NCBI GenBank assembly: GCA_037892935.1
Contig: JAYXKI010000003.1
Span: forward strand, 2,046,001-2,110,000
From: Phlebopus portentosus
Lineage: Eukaryota; Basidiomycota; Agaricomycetes; Boletales; Boletinellaceae
DNA length: 64,000 nt
Direction: 5' to 3'
Under the pieces are notes generated by a model that was given only the letters and a program-made list of their open reading frames with translations, made no database searches and was not told the DNA's origin. This document shows, piece by piece, positions 11,001 through 25,121 of the stretch. How positions within the stretch are numbered: the first letter of the stretch is position 1; each line of letters starts with the position of its first letter. Position numbers and translations under genes: made by a program.

Positions 11001-12952
11001 AAGCACCTCCGTAGCGACGTATGCATCGGATCGATTTCGCTTGTTAACACGTAAGATACCAACAACTAACTTGCCCGCAGCAAGAAGTGGTGGCAGAGAC
11101 GCTTGAGGAAGGTATGGCGCAAAAAGTGACTTCCGCTGCGGTGCATTGTTCTGTTGCTGAAGAGCCATCTGGAATTGCTGTTGCTGCTGTTGGAGAAGGT
11201 TGAAGCCGCCGAGACCCATCATGTTAGCCGCCATAACATTCGGTAACATGTTCGGGAAGTTGAAGGAAGGGAGCTTGTGATGGTGGCCGCCAGCTGCTGC
11301 GCGGAACTGCTGCAAACTTGCAAGCTGGGCTTGAGCTTGAGCCAAATCCGTCAACCCCGGGTTAGCATTGATCGGGCCAACACCACCATCTAATAGGTAA
11401 ATTAAAATTAGAGCGAACCTTAAAACATTGGGCAGGGAGGTACTTACTCATACGCCAGCTAGTATCAGCGCGGGATGCTTGGCGGGAATGCGCAGGTTGC
11501 ATCGCGGGAGGAGGGGTGAATCCATCGTCAAAGCCCTCTGAAGCGTACGGATTACCATAATTGAGCGAAGAGCCCGGCCCAGTCGCTTTGTTCAGGACAT
11601 TAACACTGTGGCGACGGCCATGGCCCTTCGGAGCACTCTGTTGCCCGTCAAGTCCCATCATGGGCGTGCCGAATTGACCCATAGCCGAGAACCCGCTAGT
11701 CATGGGGCTTGGCAGCGTGCTCTGAACACGGCGATGCCCGCCAACTCTCCCAGGAAGCGTCGAACCCAGAAGTTGATTCGAAGCGAGCTGCTGGTGGTAA
11801 AGCGCAGCTTGTTGCTGTTGCAAGGCTTCGATCTGGCTCTGAAGAGCCATCTAATTAGGCAGATCAGTACGAATTAATTACTTCGAGGGCCATAATTACA
11901 GACCTGTTCAGCCATGATGCCAGTGATCTCGCCACCTGTGCTTGTTGTTCTTCTGTGTTCTTGAGGGGGAGACAGGTTCTCGAGCTGCTGCTGCTGCTGT
12001 GGGAACTGGAAGTTAACATCCTCCTCGCTGATAGCGGGAGCGATGACGGGAGGGTTCGTTCCACGCCTTCTAGCGCCAAAAGTGAACGTTGGAGCCAACT
12101 GGGGCCGGCCGGGGGGTCCCATTGCATCGCCTTGATCCTGACGTGCAAGAGCAGCGAACCGCGGAGCAGTAAAGCTCTGCGACTGCGAACGACCATGATG
12201 GGCTTGCTGGAAGTTGGCCGTGTCTGAAATCTCGCCTTCCTCAAACCCAGTCACTTCCGAGTCTTCGGTCATAGAGCCTAAATTTGGTGAATACGAGTTA
12301 CTGTAGCTCAACGGTGGCGCAGGATTGGTGCCAACAGACGCTGCCTTCCTGTGTCTTGGAGCTGGCTCATGTGGTTTGGAACTAGGAAAAGCTACAGCAC
12401 CAGGCTGGAAGACTGGTGCATTTGCTGTAAGGGTTGGATGAGCGCCCAAGGCAGAGCTCGGCGCAGTTGCAGATTCGGGTGAAACTCCATTAGACGAAGT
12501 TTTATTGCGCATTTCACCACGCATCTCAGACATTTCCGAGATGAGACGCTGAATACTCTGGACGTCTCTACCGGCTGTCTCCTCCGTCTGAGCGGGCTTT
12601 GCGGTCGGTGCCTGGACATCTTTGGAAGCAGAAGATTGCTGACGAACGGTGTTGGTACTTCCACGCTTGCCGCCACGACCGCCCCTGCGTGCATCGTTGC
12701 CTGAAGCGCTCCTCTGCAGGCCCGATTCAGCCTTCTTGCTGTTGGCGTTGTTCGACTTGTTGCTGCCCCGGGACGTTGGACGAGTATTGGCATCCTTGCC
12801 CGATACGGAACCCTGCGCGGAACCAGAGCGAGGAGTGCCGGAGCGCTTGCCTCCGCGGCCTCCCCCGGCTTAGCAGATGCGCCGCCTAGACCGGACACAT
12901 CCTTCTTAAACGCAGCTTGTTGCTGCGCAGGCGTCTGGACTTCGTCTGTCAT
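8072..12952 (-). CDS. SSD1: Ssd1-family RNB-domain RNA-binding protein (one apparent frame break)
   Basis: About eleven exons encode roughly 1,430 residues. Ssd1 binds specific mRNAs, many for cell-wall proteins, and controls their translation and localisation downstream of the NDR kinase Cbk1. Order: a basic RGG-type N-terminus (RGGRGGKRG); a long Ser/Gln/Pro-rich disordered region with polyQ runs and HRR/HxRxxS-like sites (GHRRVQS, GRRHSV) of the kind NDR kinases use; cold-shock-like OB domains (near FAPYLPQASLPPLLAAG); the RNB domain; and a C-terminal S1-like part ending PYAEEQTK. The RNB signature IDPDTAKDFDDA keeps all four aspartates. Start is the ATG at 12950-12952 (MTDEVQTPAQQQ); an upstream in-frame TTG is not needed. 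The frame breaks after GGASAKP at a five-C run (12862-12866): one more base would join it to GGRGGKRSGTP. Confidence 0.95.
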
Positions 12953-13584
12953 ATTAGCTCGTAACAAAGTTCGAATAACCTTGACTTGGTTTTAACTGGT
13001 CGAATTCGCAAATGTCTTTGTACTTGTAGATGTCTTTTTATTTCTTTGGATTTTTGAAAGTAACTCAGAGAACTAAAGAAGGAAAAGAACGTCAGAGAAG
13101 TGAACAGGCGCAGTTATTGAACGGGAGAAAAGACGCGAAAAGACTACCTGAGAGTTGGACGAGAAAGTATGTGAAAACTGGTGGCTTGCCTAGGATAGGC
13201 GTGTATGCGGATGGTAGGCTTGCCCTGTAGGGCTGGTGGGGATGAGAGTCTTATCGTGCAGGTCGTGGTGCTAGGGAGAGGAGTGGTTGAGGAGTCACTG
13301 GTCGGGTTAGTGTTACTTGGCCTCGCTTACATCCTACTTCACTCAGTTCCCACGCCTACACTTACTTTATACCGCTCACGTCTCGTCTCACCTCACGATT
13401 ACATTCTTCAGCCACGTTCTCTCTATTCCCTCTAGACAAAATTGGTCTAAATTACGTGAACTAACTACAGTGCAAATCTAGTTCAAAAGAGTTATGCTGC
13501 TGGCATATTTATGGACGTTTCCGTCGTCTATTTTGCAGTGGCGACAACCGTAACCGTGCCAAAGAGCTACTGATGGGTTCAGAA
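12953..13584. other. SSD1 upstream region and IDH1 3' flank
   Basis: About 630 bp between two minus-strand genes. It should contain the SSD1 promoter and 5' leader. There are CT-rich stretches around 13320-13430 but no recognised gene or site. Confidence 0.5.
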
Positions 13585-15457
<1,873 letters not shown>

Positions 15458-15749
15458 TGTTGGAGACGCTGAGCGCTGAGCTGCAACGAAAGGGAATGAA
15501 GTGAGTGAGGACGAGGAGGAAGTGGTGAGTAGGTGAAATGGAAGGAAAAAAGTGCGCCGCGGCGATCGCATTGGACGCGATCGGCTTGTCCGGTTGCTCC
15601 GTCCAAGTGTGACATCAGCTTCACCTTCTCAAAAAAAGATAAGATAAATTCGGATATTTCACTCCGAAATTCTATACATTTACTCCAAAATAATATACGA
15701 TCGTAGTGAGACAAAGTATAGAAAGAAACCAAGTCCATGTGTCTATTGG

Positions 15750-16632
15750 CTAACCGCTCAAAAGCTCGTTCAATTGCTTCTGATACTGCTCCAGATTCCT
15801 CTCCTGTTCCTCCTCCACCGAATCCGCCACAGCCTGTAATCACCGATAGTAAAAAGATGAATCGAACGCAACAAAGCAGGACTAACCGGTAATTCGTCTT
15901 TCACTGTGCCAGCAGCACCGAGCTTGCCGTCTGTGATCTCGAACAGCACTTTCTCGACCTCTGCATCGGCTTCCTCCTCTAATTCTTCGTCGTCTTCCAT
16001 CTCCATCACATCATCCAGCATCTCTTCCATTATACCCGCCTGGAGAACCGCTTAACAAGGAGCACAAGAGCAAATAGGAAACCCCCGCACCTTTGTCATT
16101 TCCATGCTCATCTCACGCATCACTTGGCCGATTTGTGGCAGTTTGACGAGCGAGTTTGATAGCTTCATAATTTCCGTTGACTTCTGAAGCGTGCCGGTAA
16201 CTTTGTACATAGCTACCATCAAGCATCAATACAGAGTGTAAGATCATAGCATTCCGCACTACTCACCAAGTTGCTGCACGAGCTGGTTGTTGATAGACCC
16301 TAACCGAGCCTTGCTAACGGATAATCGATCCTTCTGTTTATTACTTCTAACAACCTCTCTTGCAAGGACCTTCGCATTCTTAATATCCCCCTTCTTTGCA
16401 AGCTTCTTCACCTCCACTTGCGCTTTCTTCGTCGCCATCTCAAGCTGCAGGGACGGAAACAAAAGCCATGAGCATGAGTGATACCAAGTCTCTCGATATC
16501 GAGTACACAAAGGAAGCCAACCTGCCTCATCTCCCGATCGAGCTGTCGTTGCTCCCCGCGTAGTTTACCTTGCCATGATCGTATTTTCTCTTCTGGAGTT
16601 GGGCCATAGAGGAACCGGTTAATTGACTGCAT
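15750..16632 (-). CDS. VPS24: ESCRT-III subunit Vps24 (CHMP3-like)
   Basis: A charged, coiled-coil ESCRT-III (Snf7-family) protein of about 220 residues. It polymerises on endosomes with Snf7 and Vps2 to cut off intralumenal vesicles. The N-terminus MQSINRFLYGPTPEEKIRSW and the basic first half (KKLAKKGDIKNAKVLAREVV) match CHMP3/Vps24 better than Vps2. The middle reads MREMSMEMTKAGIMEEML, followed by an acidic stretch (EDDEELEEEADAEVEKVL). The C-terminus has a short helix (QYQKQLNELLSG) where Vps4-binding MIM motifs sit. Four or five short introns. The Met at 16632 is the conserved family start. It could be called CHMP2/3 generically; Vps24 is my preferred reading. Confidence 0.92.
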
Positions 16633-17245
16633 GGGTTCTGGTTAAGAACGACTGCGCGCGATGGTTCCAGTCATTGGAATCCGCGCCACGCTGCCCTCTT
16701 AGGAATACATATGATCGTCGTCTCTATTACTTTGACTCTTACCTACTCCCATCATCCGAATTCCTCTTCATATTTTTTCTATGTGACCTTTGATAAATCT
16801 CTTTACAAGCTGAACAGCTTTTGACTTCGTTCCACATTAGAAGATATACGGAACATAAATTATGGAGATTATGGTAATTGGACTGGAAATTATCAAGGTA
16901 TGCGGCGGTAAAGCAAATCTACTGGCATTGCATGATCAGAGAAAACTGGACGTACGCAGCTACCGAGCAGAAGGAACTGCTCATTCTCATTCTGCTCCTC
17001 TTTCTACCTTGGGCGCTTCTGCATCGCATTTCAAAGCATTTCGTCTCAGACTCGCACTCAGTCAAATCCTATTGCATTTCTGAAGGAATAAAACCTGCTA
17101 GCCCCCAAATCGCTCACTCTCAGAGCTGCCCTCTCACTTTCGCTTGTATCTCCTGTACCTCAAAGGATCTGGTATCCTGATTTTATCAATTTTCTCCTGT
17201 TCACGATAACATCTGCATCACTCTTTTACTGGAGCATTCTGCGTG
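16633..17245. other. Divergent promoter region between VPS24 and the wall-protein gene
   Basis: About 610 bp separating two divergent genes; it should hold both promoters. The region 17080-17240 is CT-rich, like a pyrimidine tract before the wall-protein start. No RNA gene or repeat recognised. Confidence 0.5.
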
Positions 17246-18505
17246 ATGTTACCTGTTTCGACACTCGTCTCTCTCCTCGTGGTGATCATCTTTAACCGGC
17301 GGGTCTCTGCGCAGGTACAGCCTACGACTCCCGGTCCGAATGAGACGTATACGGCTGGAGCGAATTGTGCGATTGCTTGGGTACCGGACTCTTCTGGGTC
17401 TTGGACGAATGTCACCATAGGTGCATTTTTTTAGAAATCTCATTTATTAGGAATAATCGCGCCAATATGCTAATTTGTTTTGTTACCCTAGATCTCATGT
17501 CTGGCTCGAATAACAACATGAGTCTGGTTACAAACGTAGCGACTGGGTTGGACGGAACGGACAAGACCCTCACTCCGTTCTCGTGGACGTGTCCAGAAGT
17601 GAACCCGTATTCTACGGTTTACTTCTACCAACTCACGAATGGAGATGATATCTCTACGCGAGCTTGGACGACACGATTTACAGTAAGCTTTGACTAGAAC
17701 TTCATCATGCTCATTTAATTTAATATGTTCTTATTAGATAGCGTCACCTTCAAACGAGACGGAGCCTGCAGAGAATCCTCAACAGCCGGATGGAGAGAAC
17801 GTGCCTTGGGGTATTGGTCACCTGATTAACAGAAAGTCAGTGGCGAATTCGAGCACGACGACCAGCGCAAGCAGCTCTTCTATTTCTGAAAGTGCAACTG
17901 CTTCCACCTCGGTTCCCGTGTCGGACTCAGCACCGTCGAGTAGCGGGAAGAAACCGCATGGTCGGAAAGGAGACGGGACGGATTCAGACTCTCATTCACG
18001 GACGGAAGATGATGGCATGGACGAGGGAGAGGACGAAGAGGATGGCGCGGACGGAGATGACGAGAGCACACAGAAACCTGCTACAAGAACCCATTCTGCA
18101 AATATTTCTGGTGCGAAGTCGGCTGCAGCTCGTGCAACGGGCGTCGCGCGCACGCACGCCAACTCGTCACCCGACGACTCTGACACGTCCTCGCCTGAAT
18201 ATGCAGACTCCGATTCCTCCAGCTCAGGCGCTTCTGATTCAGATTCTGAAGGCGGATATCAAGCCCAATCGCCCTTCTCCAACTCCGACTCCAATCCTGA
18301 TTCGTACCGATACCCTGACTCGTACCCGAGGTACAAGAACTCCGGCGCAGCAGACGCAGCGGACAGCGCTCGCGCCACCACCGGTTGTCGATGTGACTTC
18401 GACGGGGATCGTGAAAATGGTGTCCGTGCGCAACTGGAGTTGTCTGGTGTGGTTTCTACGATCGCTCCTTCTGTTATTATTGCCCTGGTGGTATTGTATT
18501 TGTGA
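17246..18505 (+). CDS. Secreted Kre9/Knh1-like Ser-rich wall protein, probably GPI-anchored
   Basis: Three exons (17246-17420, 17492-17682, 17738-18505) give 377 residues. Residues 1-24 (MLPVSTLVSLLVVIIFNRRVSA) form a signal peptide. Residues about 25-110 resemble the Kre9/Knh1 N-terminal domain common in basidiomycete surface proteins (YTAGANCAIAWVPDSSGSW ... NVATGLDG ... TRFTIASPSNE). Then come a Ser/Thr-rich stretch, a very acidic Asp/Ser region (DDGMDEGEDEEDGADGDD) and SDSDSNPD-type repeats. The protein ends in a hydrophobic segment (VVSTIAPSVIIALVVLYL), as expected for a GPI-attachment signal or membrane tail. It is probably a cell-wall or outer-membrane glycoprotein involved in glucan assembly; the exact role is unknown. 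The start is ATG 17246; a GTG three bases earlier is not needed. The acidic Asp/Ser block is unusual for this family. Confidence 0.85.
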
Positions 18506-18636
18506 ATGTACAGGTTGATTGATTTGACTATTTGCGGATGATGGAACCAAGTGGTACTTATGAACGGTAAAGGTAAATAGTATGCTACGGCTACAAAACT
18601 TGCAGGGGAGCAAAGAAGATGGTGACTTAATTACTA

Positions 18637-21037
18637 TTAGCTACTGGACAGTGCATCTTCTATAATCCGTCTAACCCAAGCAAACAAACCAAGTGTCTTA
18701 TCCTCACGCAAGTCATAAGTCAAGAGTCCAAGTCCAGCGGATAGAGGACTAAGCTGCGACGACATCATACCCGAAGCAGATCGACCAGCAGAGGTAGCAG
18801 TAGGAGGTGGAGGCGGGCGGATGAGTTGATGAGCGTGACAGTCTAAGGAGAGGTCGTCCGAGCATTTGATGCGGAAGTTTCTAATAGTCTTTTAGTAAGA
18901 GAGAACTGGGAAGAGGGAGGGAGGAGCAGTTGAGATACATACAGAACACATCCTTCCCACCGACCGACGGCTCGAGACATCATTTCATCGACGAACCACG
19001 TCCCGCTCAGGGACTGACAGACTTCAATACCGATCTCGCAGATCTCCTCAAGCAGGCTGCGTTCGATCTCGTCCCGAGAAGCTGCACAAGCTGAGGGATG
19101 GAGGCAATCGGGATCGTTGCTTGCGGGAGGATTGCGACGAGTGTGGAGGGTGAGGTGAATGTAAAGCGGATGGTATGCCTAAGAAGAGAGATATTAAATT
19201 TGCACCTAGCACCGGGAAATGAGGAGAAATGACAGACCTCCCTCCAATTTTTAGAACTGCTTCTCCTCCGATCCTCTCTCTTCCCTCCAACAATGCGTCC
19301 AAAACAAGTTTCCCTGTCTCCGCTACGTCTTCAGAACGCAAATCAACAGGGACTCCAACAGCGCGCAATCTCGTAACGGCCCGCGTAAGCTCGCCGAGTA
19401 TGCGATTTAAAAACACATGATATTGCAAAAGCTCGATAATTGGTTGAAGGACTTGCGGTTGTTGGGTAGGACGCGGCGCGAAATGAGTTTGCTTGGGAAG
19501 TAATTTGAGTCGGACGGCTTTTGCATGTGCGTGCTGGCGAAGAAGGAATATGGGAAGAGAAGAGGCGATGAGATCGCATAACGCATGGCCTGCTAGGTCT
19601 GAAGAGGATCCTGCACTTCTATTAGAAGGCGCAACCAAGTCCTCGTCTATCTGTTAAGTTTGGGGGAAAGAAATCAGAAGATGAAAATTCAAGTAGATCC
19701 AAAAGTATCTGCATACCAACTCGAAGCGGAGTTCCACATCCTGAGCAGCATCAATTACGATCAACCTCTCCGATACACGAGCCGACGCAGTAGGTAAATT
19801 TCCCGCCTCTCTTATGAGTTCGCCAAAGATCTCCTTCTCGACTATTTCTCTTTGCGCTCCTTTAATTGCACCACTCAGGGAATCGTCTGGAGTGACTCGC
19901 ACTTGGCTATGGCAGGTCGACATTTCTCCTGATGGCTGCTTTCTTCTTAGACTGACGCGTAACCGCGTTTTGTCTCGATTCGGAAAGACAAGTGGTCCGT
20001 CCTGTGAAGACGGTGTAGAGTAGAATGCCATGTGGGCAATAGCGTGGCGACGGAAGACAGGTGACGCTGGGAGAACAAGTATGAGCAGACAGTTCAAAGA
20101 CGAGATGAGAGCAAACTGACATGACTCGAGACCATATGAAATCAAGAAATCTCTACTGGTCTTGTCTGATCCTTTTCCTGTTGGAGAGCCAAGCGGAAGA
20201 GGCGCGGGAACAAGGTCCCAATTTCCGCGACGAATCCTCAGAGCATCTGCCCAGTATTGCTCTGAGCGGGAAGTACTTCGACCGATGCTCTCTGCTGCGG
20301 TTCGCAGTACGTCAGATGCCCTTCGAAGTGCGTCATCTTTTTGACCCGTTACCAGCTGCGCGTTGAATGTCTGCAAAGACAGAATAGGGGGAGGTGCCGT
20401 GACCGTCGAGGTGGTTAGGAGACCCGGCTTGAGTGATGGGCTTAAAGTCGCTGGCGGAAGCGCAGAAGGAGCTCCAATCACGGATACGGCCGCTGGTGTA
20501 TCCGAATCTGAGCCTGCGGAAGGAGATGTGGAAAGGAGAAGCGTCAAAAGGTCGCGCGCATGTAGCATTTCACCAAACGCAACCCTAGAAAGAAGCAATA
20601 ATTTCAGTAAGCTAGTTTACTACAGTTGGAACATGCTCGCACTGAAGTCGAGGAATGATCTCGCTTCTCATTTGGAAAAGCTTGTCCGGTGTCATTAACT
20701 TCTCTTCATCCGGTGGTGTCTCTTTCTTGTCTGCCTCATCTGGGGATTCGTCCTCCTTGTCCGGAGTGCTGCTACTTTCGGGCTCAGATCGATACCTGAT
20801 TTCGGGATCTGAATCGAAGAAATCTACGCCGCGTTCAACGAATATTCGATGAAATCGTTCAGTGAGCTTAGTGTCATAATCCTTGCGAGGCTCGTAAATG
20901 AATTGTCCGTCCGGGGTGATGTCAAGCAACGTGGGAATCGGCTGCCCTGTATCATCCTTGTAAGGTCTCTCGAGAGACAGTTTTATTTTCCGCCAAGACT
21001 CAGACTGTTCCTCGTCTTGAGGAGGGGTGTGTTGCAT
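18637..21037 (-). CDS. MED17: Mediator complex subunit 17
   Basis: A head-module scaffold of Mediator (yeast Srb4), needed for most RNA polymerase II transcription. Around 700 residues in about six exons. The N-terminus carries the family signature: KLSLERPYKDDTGQPIPTLL, then DGQFIYEPRKDY and a FxRIFVERGVDFF motif. An acidic linker (PDEADKKETPPDEEKLM) leads into MRSEIIPRLQ and LHARDLLTLLL. The middle and C-terminal parts are helical, with GPLVFPNRDKTRLRV and QPIIELLQYHVF, ending RRIIEDALSSS. The first ATG is at 21035-21037. The gene is head-to-head with the Zn2Cys6 regulator, about 180 bp apart. Confidence 0.9.
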
Positions 21038-21217
21038 TGCCAGTGTGAGCAAGTAGAAAGTTGCTTGAAGATAAAGAACGACGGCTGTTACCGCGAACTG
21101 CAGATCACTCGGGCCGATCCCGAGTCATAGATAGTGATAATACATTTGAAGAGGCACGCCGTTACTTCTTGTCCTCTGGCCACACACCACTTCGTCCTCC
21201 CGTCTGCATTCCTGCGC
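21038..21217. promoter_or_regulatory. Short bidirectional promoter between MED17 and the Zn2Cys6 gene
   Basis: Only 180 bp separates the two start codons, which face away from each other, so both promoters and 5' leaders must share this stretch. No TATA box is obvious. Inferred from layout only. Confidence 0.55.
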
Positions 21218-24200
21218 ATGATCAAGACAGAGCACCCCATCCAGCCGGCCGTAAGACCGACCCCTCCCATCTCGGCCTCATCCTCTTCAAAGCGCAAGAT
21301 AAAGGACGACACCGACCAACCAGGTCAGGTCACAAAAAAGAAGCCGCGCACCAGAGTAAGGTGAGCCCAGCAATGATAACCACACAGTTTCCGTCATCGT
21401 CCCCGTTTCTCATATCACTCTAAAGTTATTCTTGCGGAGAATGCCACAGACGCAAGCAGAAAGTGCGTCTTTATCTTTTATGCAACTTTTCAAAGCTTGC
21501 CATCTTACAAAACTGCATACAGTGTGACCGCCAAGTCCCGTGCTCTCACGTTCGTCTCTTCCAGTACATTCCTCCTCATGCCGCTTCTTCTCCTGACGTA
21601 ACTGCCGCAGTGCATCGCCCGTAAAGTTCCAGATCTATGCAAAGCATACACACCAGGCAAGTCGGATCAGGACATCCATGCTCGCCTTTCGCGGCTCGAG
21701 CATATCATCGAAGTCGCCCTTCCTCAGTTCTGTGGAGGCACCCCTAGTGGGCCATCTTCTCCCATCGTTGGTGCATCCGTACTCTCCCGGCTTGGAGGCT
21801 CAGGTTCATTATCACCTGACGACGAAGGTTCTCAAGGTGAGGAAGGTGATGTAGGGGCGGGAACGTTCGATAAGGGAGGGAAGTGGTACGGTAACAGTGT
21901 ATCAGGAAGTGTGGCTCCCACTACTATGCTCGAGCAGGTGAGGCAAGCCGAATCGATAGAAAATGCAAGGTTCAACGTGGCTTTGCAGCTTACGCACGTC
22001 GCACCGAGCAATGACGGTACTCCCAGTGAACAGATGAACGGTCAGTTTGCTGGGAGTGGAAGCATGCCACAGCCTCCGGAAGTCTTCCGACTCTGAACGA
22101 AAATGATCAGGAGAAAGTACTGATGCAGAATGGGGAACCAACGGCTGCCGATCTTCTACAGAGCCTGATCCGCGACTGCGGACTCTCAGAAAACAAGCTC
22201 CATGAGCTCATGCAAGAATTACCATCAAAACAATATACCGACCTTCTCATCGACTATTACTTCAAAAATATGTGAGTAGCACATACAACCGGTATGTTCT
22301 CTATCATAGAGCGTGTGCGTTGACTCTTCATCCGAGCAGGAATTGGACGCGTTATCCGATTTCAGAAGACGACTTTAGAGAGTCTTATGCAGCCCTTTTT
22401 GTTGATCGTGTAGGCTCAAACCCCAGTGATATTCGTTTTGTCCCATTGCTCTTCGTTGTTCTGGCTATTGCCGTTCGTCTTGCTCCAGAGGCTATTGGCG
22501 GTAATGCCCAGGAGCGAAAATTAAAGTCTTCCCGATACTACTGGTCATGTAAGTGTTTCAGTGGTACCTCAATTTCTTCTCCACTGATAGGTAAACACAG
22601 CGAGACGTGCTTTACTTATAGCCGCCGCTATTCAGCCCGATTCTCTAGAAATGGTACTCACGAGATTACTGGTATGTCTTTACTTTGGGCGCTCCTGATA
22701 AAAGGTTTCTAATCATTGCATACCTATCAGAGCGCCCGCTACTTGACTTTTGACCGTAGGATAACGGAGTGCTGGAGCCAACTGGGTGCCGCGGTTTGCA
22801 CCGCCCAAGCTCTTGGTCTCCATCGTGACCCGGCTGGAATGGTCAGCTTATCAGATTAATATGTCAGTGGCGGAAACTCAATCGAATTCTTATCTTCAGC
22901 GCCTCGAGCTTGCTCAAGTGGAATATCGGAGACGGGTATGGTGAGCCTAGCACGTTCGTTCTGCCGAATAAGTTTAGTATACAACTAACGAAATTTATTA
23001 CATAGGGCGTATCTGTATCACGCGGACAGATCGTATTCTATGGTGCTTGGCCGCCCCTATGCCATCCAAGATGAATATACAACGACCTTACCGCCCTTGA
23101 ACATTGAGGACCTCTCAACTCTAACTTCTGTGCCCTCTGCCCCGCCTCTATCCCATCCGACCCGCATGACCTTTGTTATCTTAAGGCACAAATTAGCGTA
23201 TCTTATTGGCAAGATGGTCCAGTACGTCCGTCTCACTTTGAATCTCAGGTGACCCTTACCTCATTACCCGCCAAGTTACTTCCAACGTGTCCGTATACAA
23301 AACCACTATTCGGAAGTACTGGCTCTTGACGACGATCTACAAAAATTTATCGATACTCTCCCACCTCATTTCTCCTTCAACCCAGATACCTCGTTGGACC
23401 ACTTAGAGGAATACTCGTATATTCCGGTGCACCGTTACTTGTTGACGACGGAAATCCACTTTGTCCGTATCAGCTTACATCGACCATATATCCTACGCCG
23501 GCTTGATTCGGACCGTTATGTGCGGTCGAGGCGTGCATGTTTCACTGCAGCGCTCCAGGACTTTGAGGTTCGCCAGAATTATCGGCGCACCCAGTCCGAG
23601 GAAGTATTGCGTATGGTCGGAAACGCATACCGTGAATTCCAGACGGCGATGATAAGCGGAATCTATTTGATTCTCGAACCGAACGGAAAAGATGCGGATG
23701 CAATGCACGTCATTCTGGACACATTCCTTAGGGATCACGAGGGCATCCCACTCGACGAGACGACACGTCGAGAACTAAAAATTGTTGAGCTTCTGAAGCA
23801 GAAGGCCTTGCAAGCGAAATCTCAGGGCGGCGTTGTTCGTCGCGGTGCTCTTACTGAAACGCCACTCAGCGCTTCTTCCGATCATTCGATAGACGCTCAA
23901 GCGAATGCGAATCTGCTACTCAGCTTACAGCAGTCCCGTAACATCCAGCACACGCGTTCTTCGAGTGAGAGCGCCGCGTCGCCTGGGGCACGACAGTCGT
24001 ACTCCTCACTCACCAACAAGGGCATAATATCGACTGCGGCGAGCACTCCGAATGCACTACTCGGAGCGGCTGGTATTACAGGGAATGTTATGGCGCCTTT
24101 ACCGGCATCACCTACGTTCCAGCGCGTACAAGCGCAAACGCAGAACGGCGCTGTCAGCTCAAGACAGTCACCAGTGGGAACGGGCAGTCCAAGCACTGAT

Positions 24201-24470
24201 GAAGATATGAGCGCTCAAAACATGCTGGATCACTGGTGCAACGTCGTCACGAATCCACCTTTACCACTAGATTCATTCGGGAGCGGTGGGAACTCGCTAT
24301 CGAGCGGACAATGGGGCACGTTCTCGACTGGTGTCGGAGGTGGAAGTGCCGACTGGTTGAACACGCCTTACATGCTGAACGGTGATTCAGGACTCGGGAA
24401 CGGCGTGGAAGGAGCCGATTATAATTATTGGGAGAGCCTTGTTAACACTATTCGCGGTGGTCCTGTATAA
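21218..24470 (+). CDS. Zn2Cys6 fungal transcription factor with Fungal_trans domain
   Basis: A binuclear zinc-cluster regulator of about 850 residues in roughly ten exons. After a basic stretch (KKKPRTRV) the zinc cluster reads C-GE-C-HRRKQK-C-DRQVP-C-SH-C with the sixth Cys after IARKVPDL, at about residues 51-79; three short exons encode it. A linker heptad (ARLSRLEHIIEVAL) gives a dimer coiled coil. The middle-homology (Fungal_trans) domain follows: LTFDRRITECWSQLG, ALGLHRDPAGM, VEYRRRVWAYLYHADRSYSM, LGRPYAIQDEY. The C-terminal third is Ser/Gly-rich and probably an activation region. An intron of 56 nt (22018-22073) is needed after APSND to keep frame. The target pathway cannot be told from sequence. 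Confidence 0.9.
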
Positions 24471-24672
24471 AAATGGGTGTCCGTGGCCCGGTTACCCGCG
24501 TGGGTTATCTATTTTTTCGACTTCGCCTTTTGCGTTTATTATTTGCTAGATCTCATGTATCATACCGTACCTATTCTCACTGCTCTCTGACCCCCGAATA
24601 CAGACTGTAACACCATGTATAACCATTTCATAGTTTACTGAACAAGCCAAATTATAGATGTAGGTACATTCC

Positions 24673-25121
24673 CTATGGCTTCGGCGCCCAAAGGTCGTAG
24701 AGTTCTTTGTCTGAAGGGTCAAAGCACGACGCGAGAGTAGGGTCTGCGCGAATGATGAGGCGTCTCTTTGGAACGAATGACTCGAAGTTCGGAAGTGTGC
24801 GCGACGGCATGCGCAAGGGTATTGTACCCATCGATTGCGGTGGATTTGACTTGATTGTCGAAGTCGGCGAGCCGAAAACTGGTGCAGTACTCTGTGCAAG
24901 TATAAATGTGAGTGACTGGATGAAGAAGACGATGAAGATGACGCACCGGACCGGAGGTCTGGCGAAATGAGTTTGAACGAGATGAGCCAGACCCAGACGG
25001 CTCGGTACTAGTATTTGAGGTAAAACCTTTCACAATGCAAAAAAATGTTAGCAGATCAATTTACTCGAAATTTTGAATGCTTTATTGAAAAGAGCATACT
25101 TGCGGTGTTAGAGTCAGTCAT
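24673..25121 (-). CDS. Small conserved-looking protein, 106 residues, three exons
   Basis: I reconstruct three exons, 25121-25100, 25026-24947 and 24891-24673, with GT...AG introns of 73 and 55 nt and phases that match exactly. The protein starts MTDSNTASFTSNTSTEPS and has a Ser/Gly-rich N-terminal half. A compact C-terminal half follows with IPLRMPSRTLPNFESFVP, KRRLIIRADPTLASCFDPS and the ending DKELYDLWAPKP. The C-terminal motif looks like a conserved fungal module, but I cannot assign a function. No membrane segment or signal peptide is visible. It lies between the regulator and VID27, divergent from VID27 with 140 bp between start codons. Supported by splice consistency and protein-like composition, not by a family match. 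Confidence 0.72.

Noticed and set aside
17892..18518. Alternative frame through the wall-protein gene rich in Pro/Arg/Thr
   Set aside because: The other frame continues the Kre9-like exon chain and ends in a hydrophobic tail; the alternative lacks any start or signal peptide.
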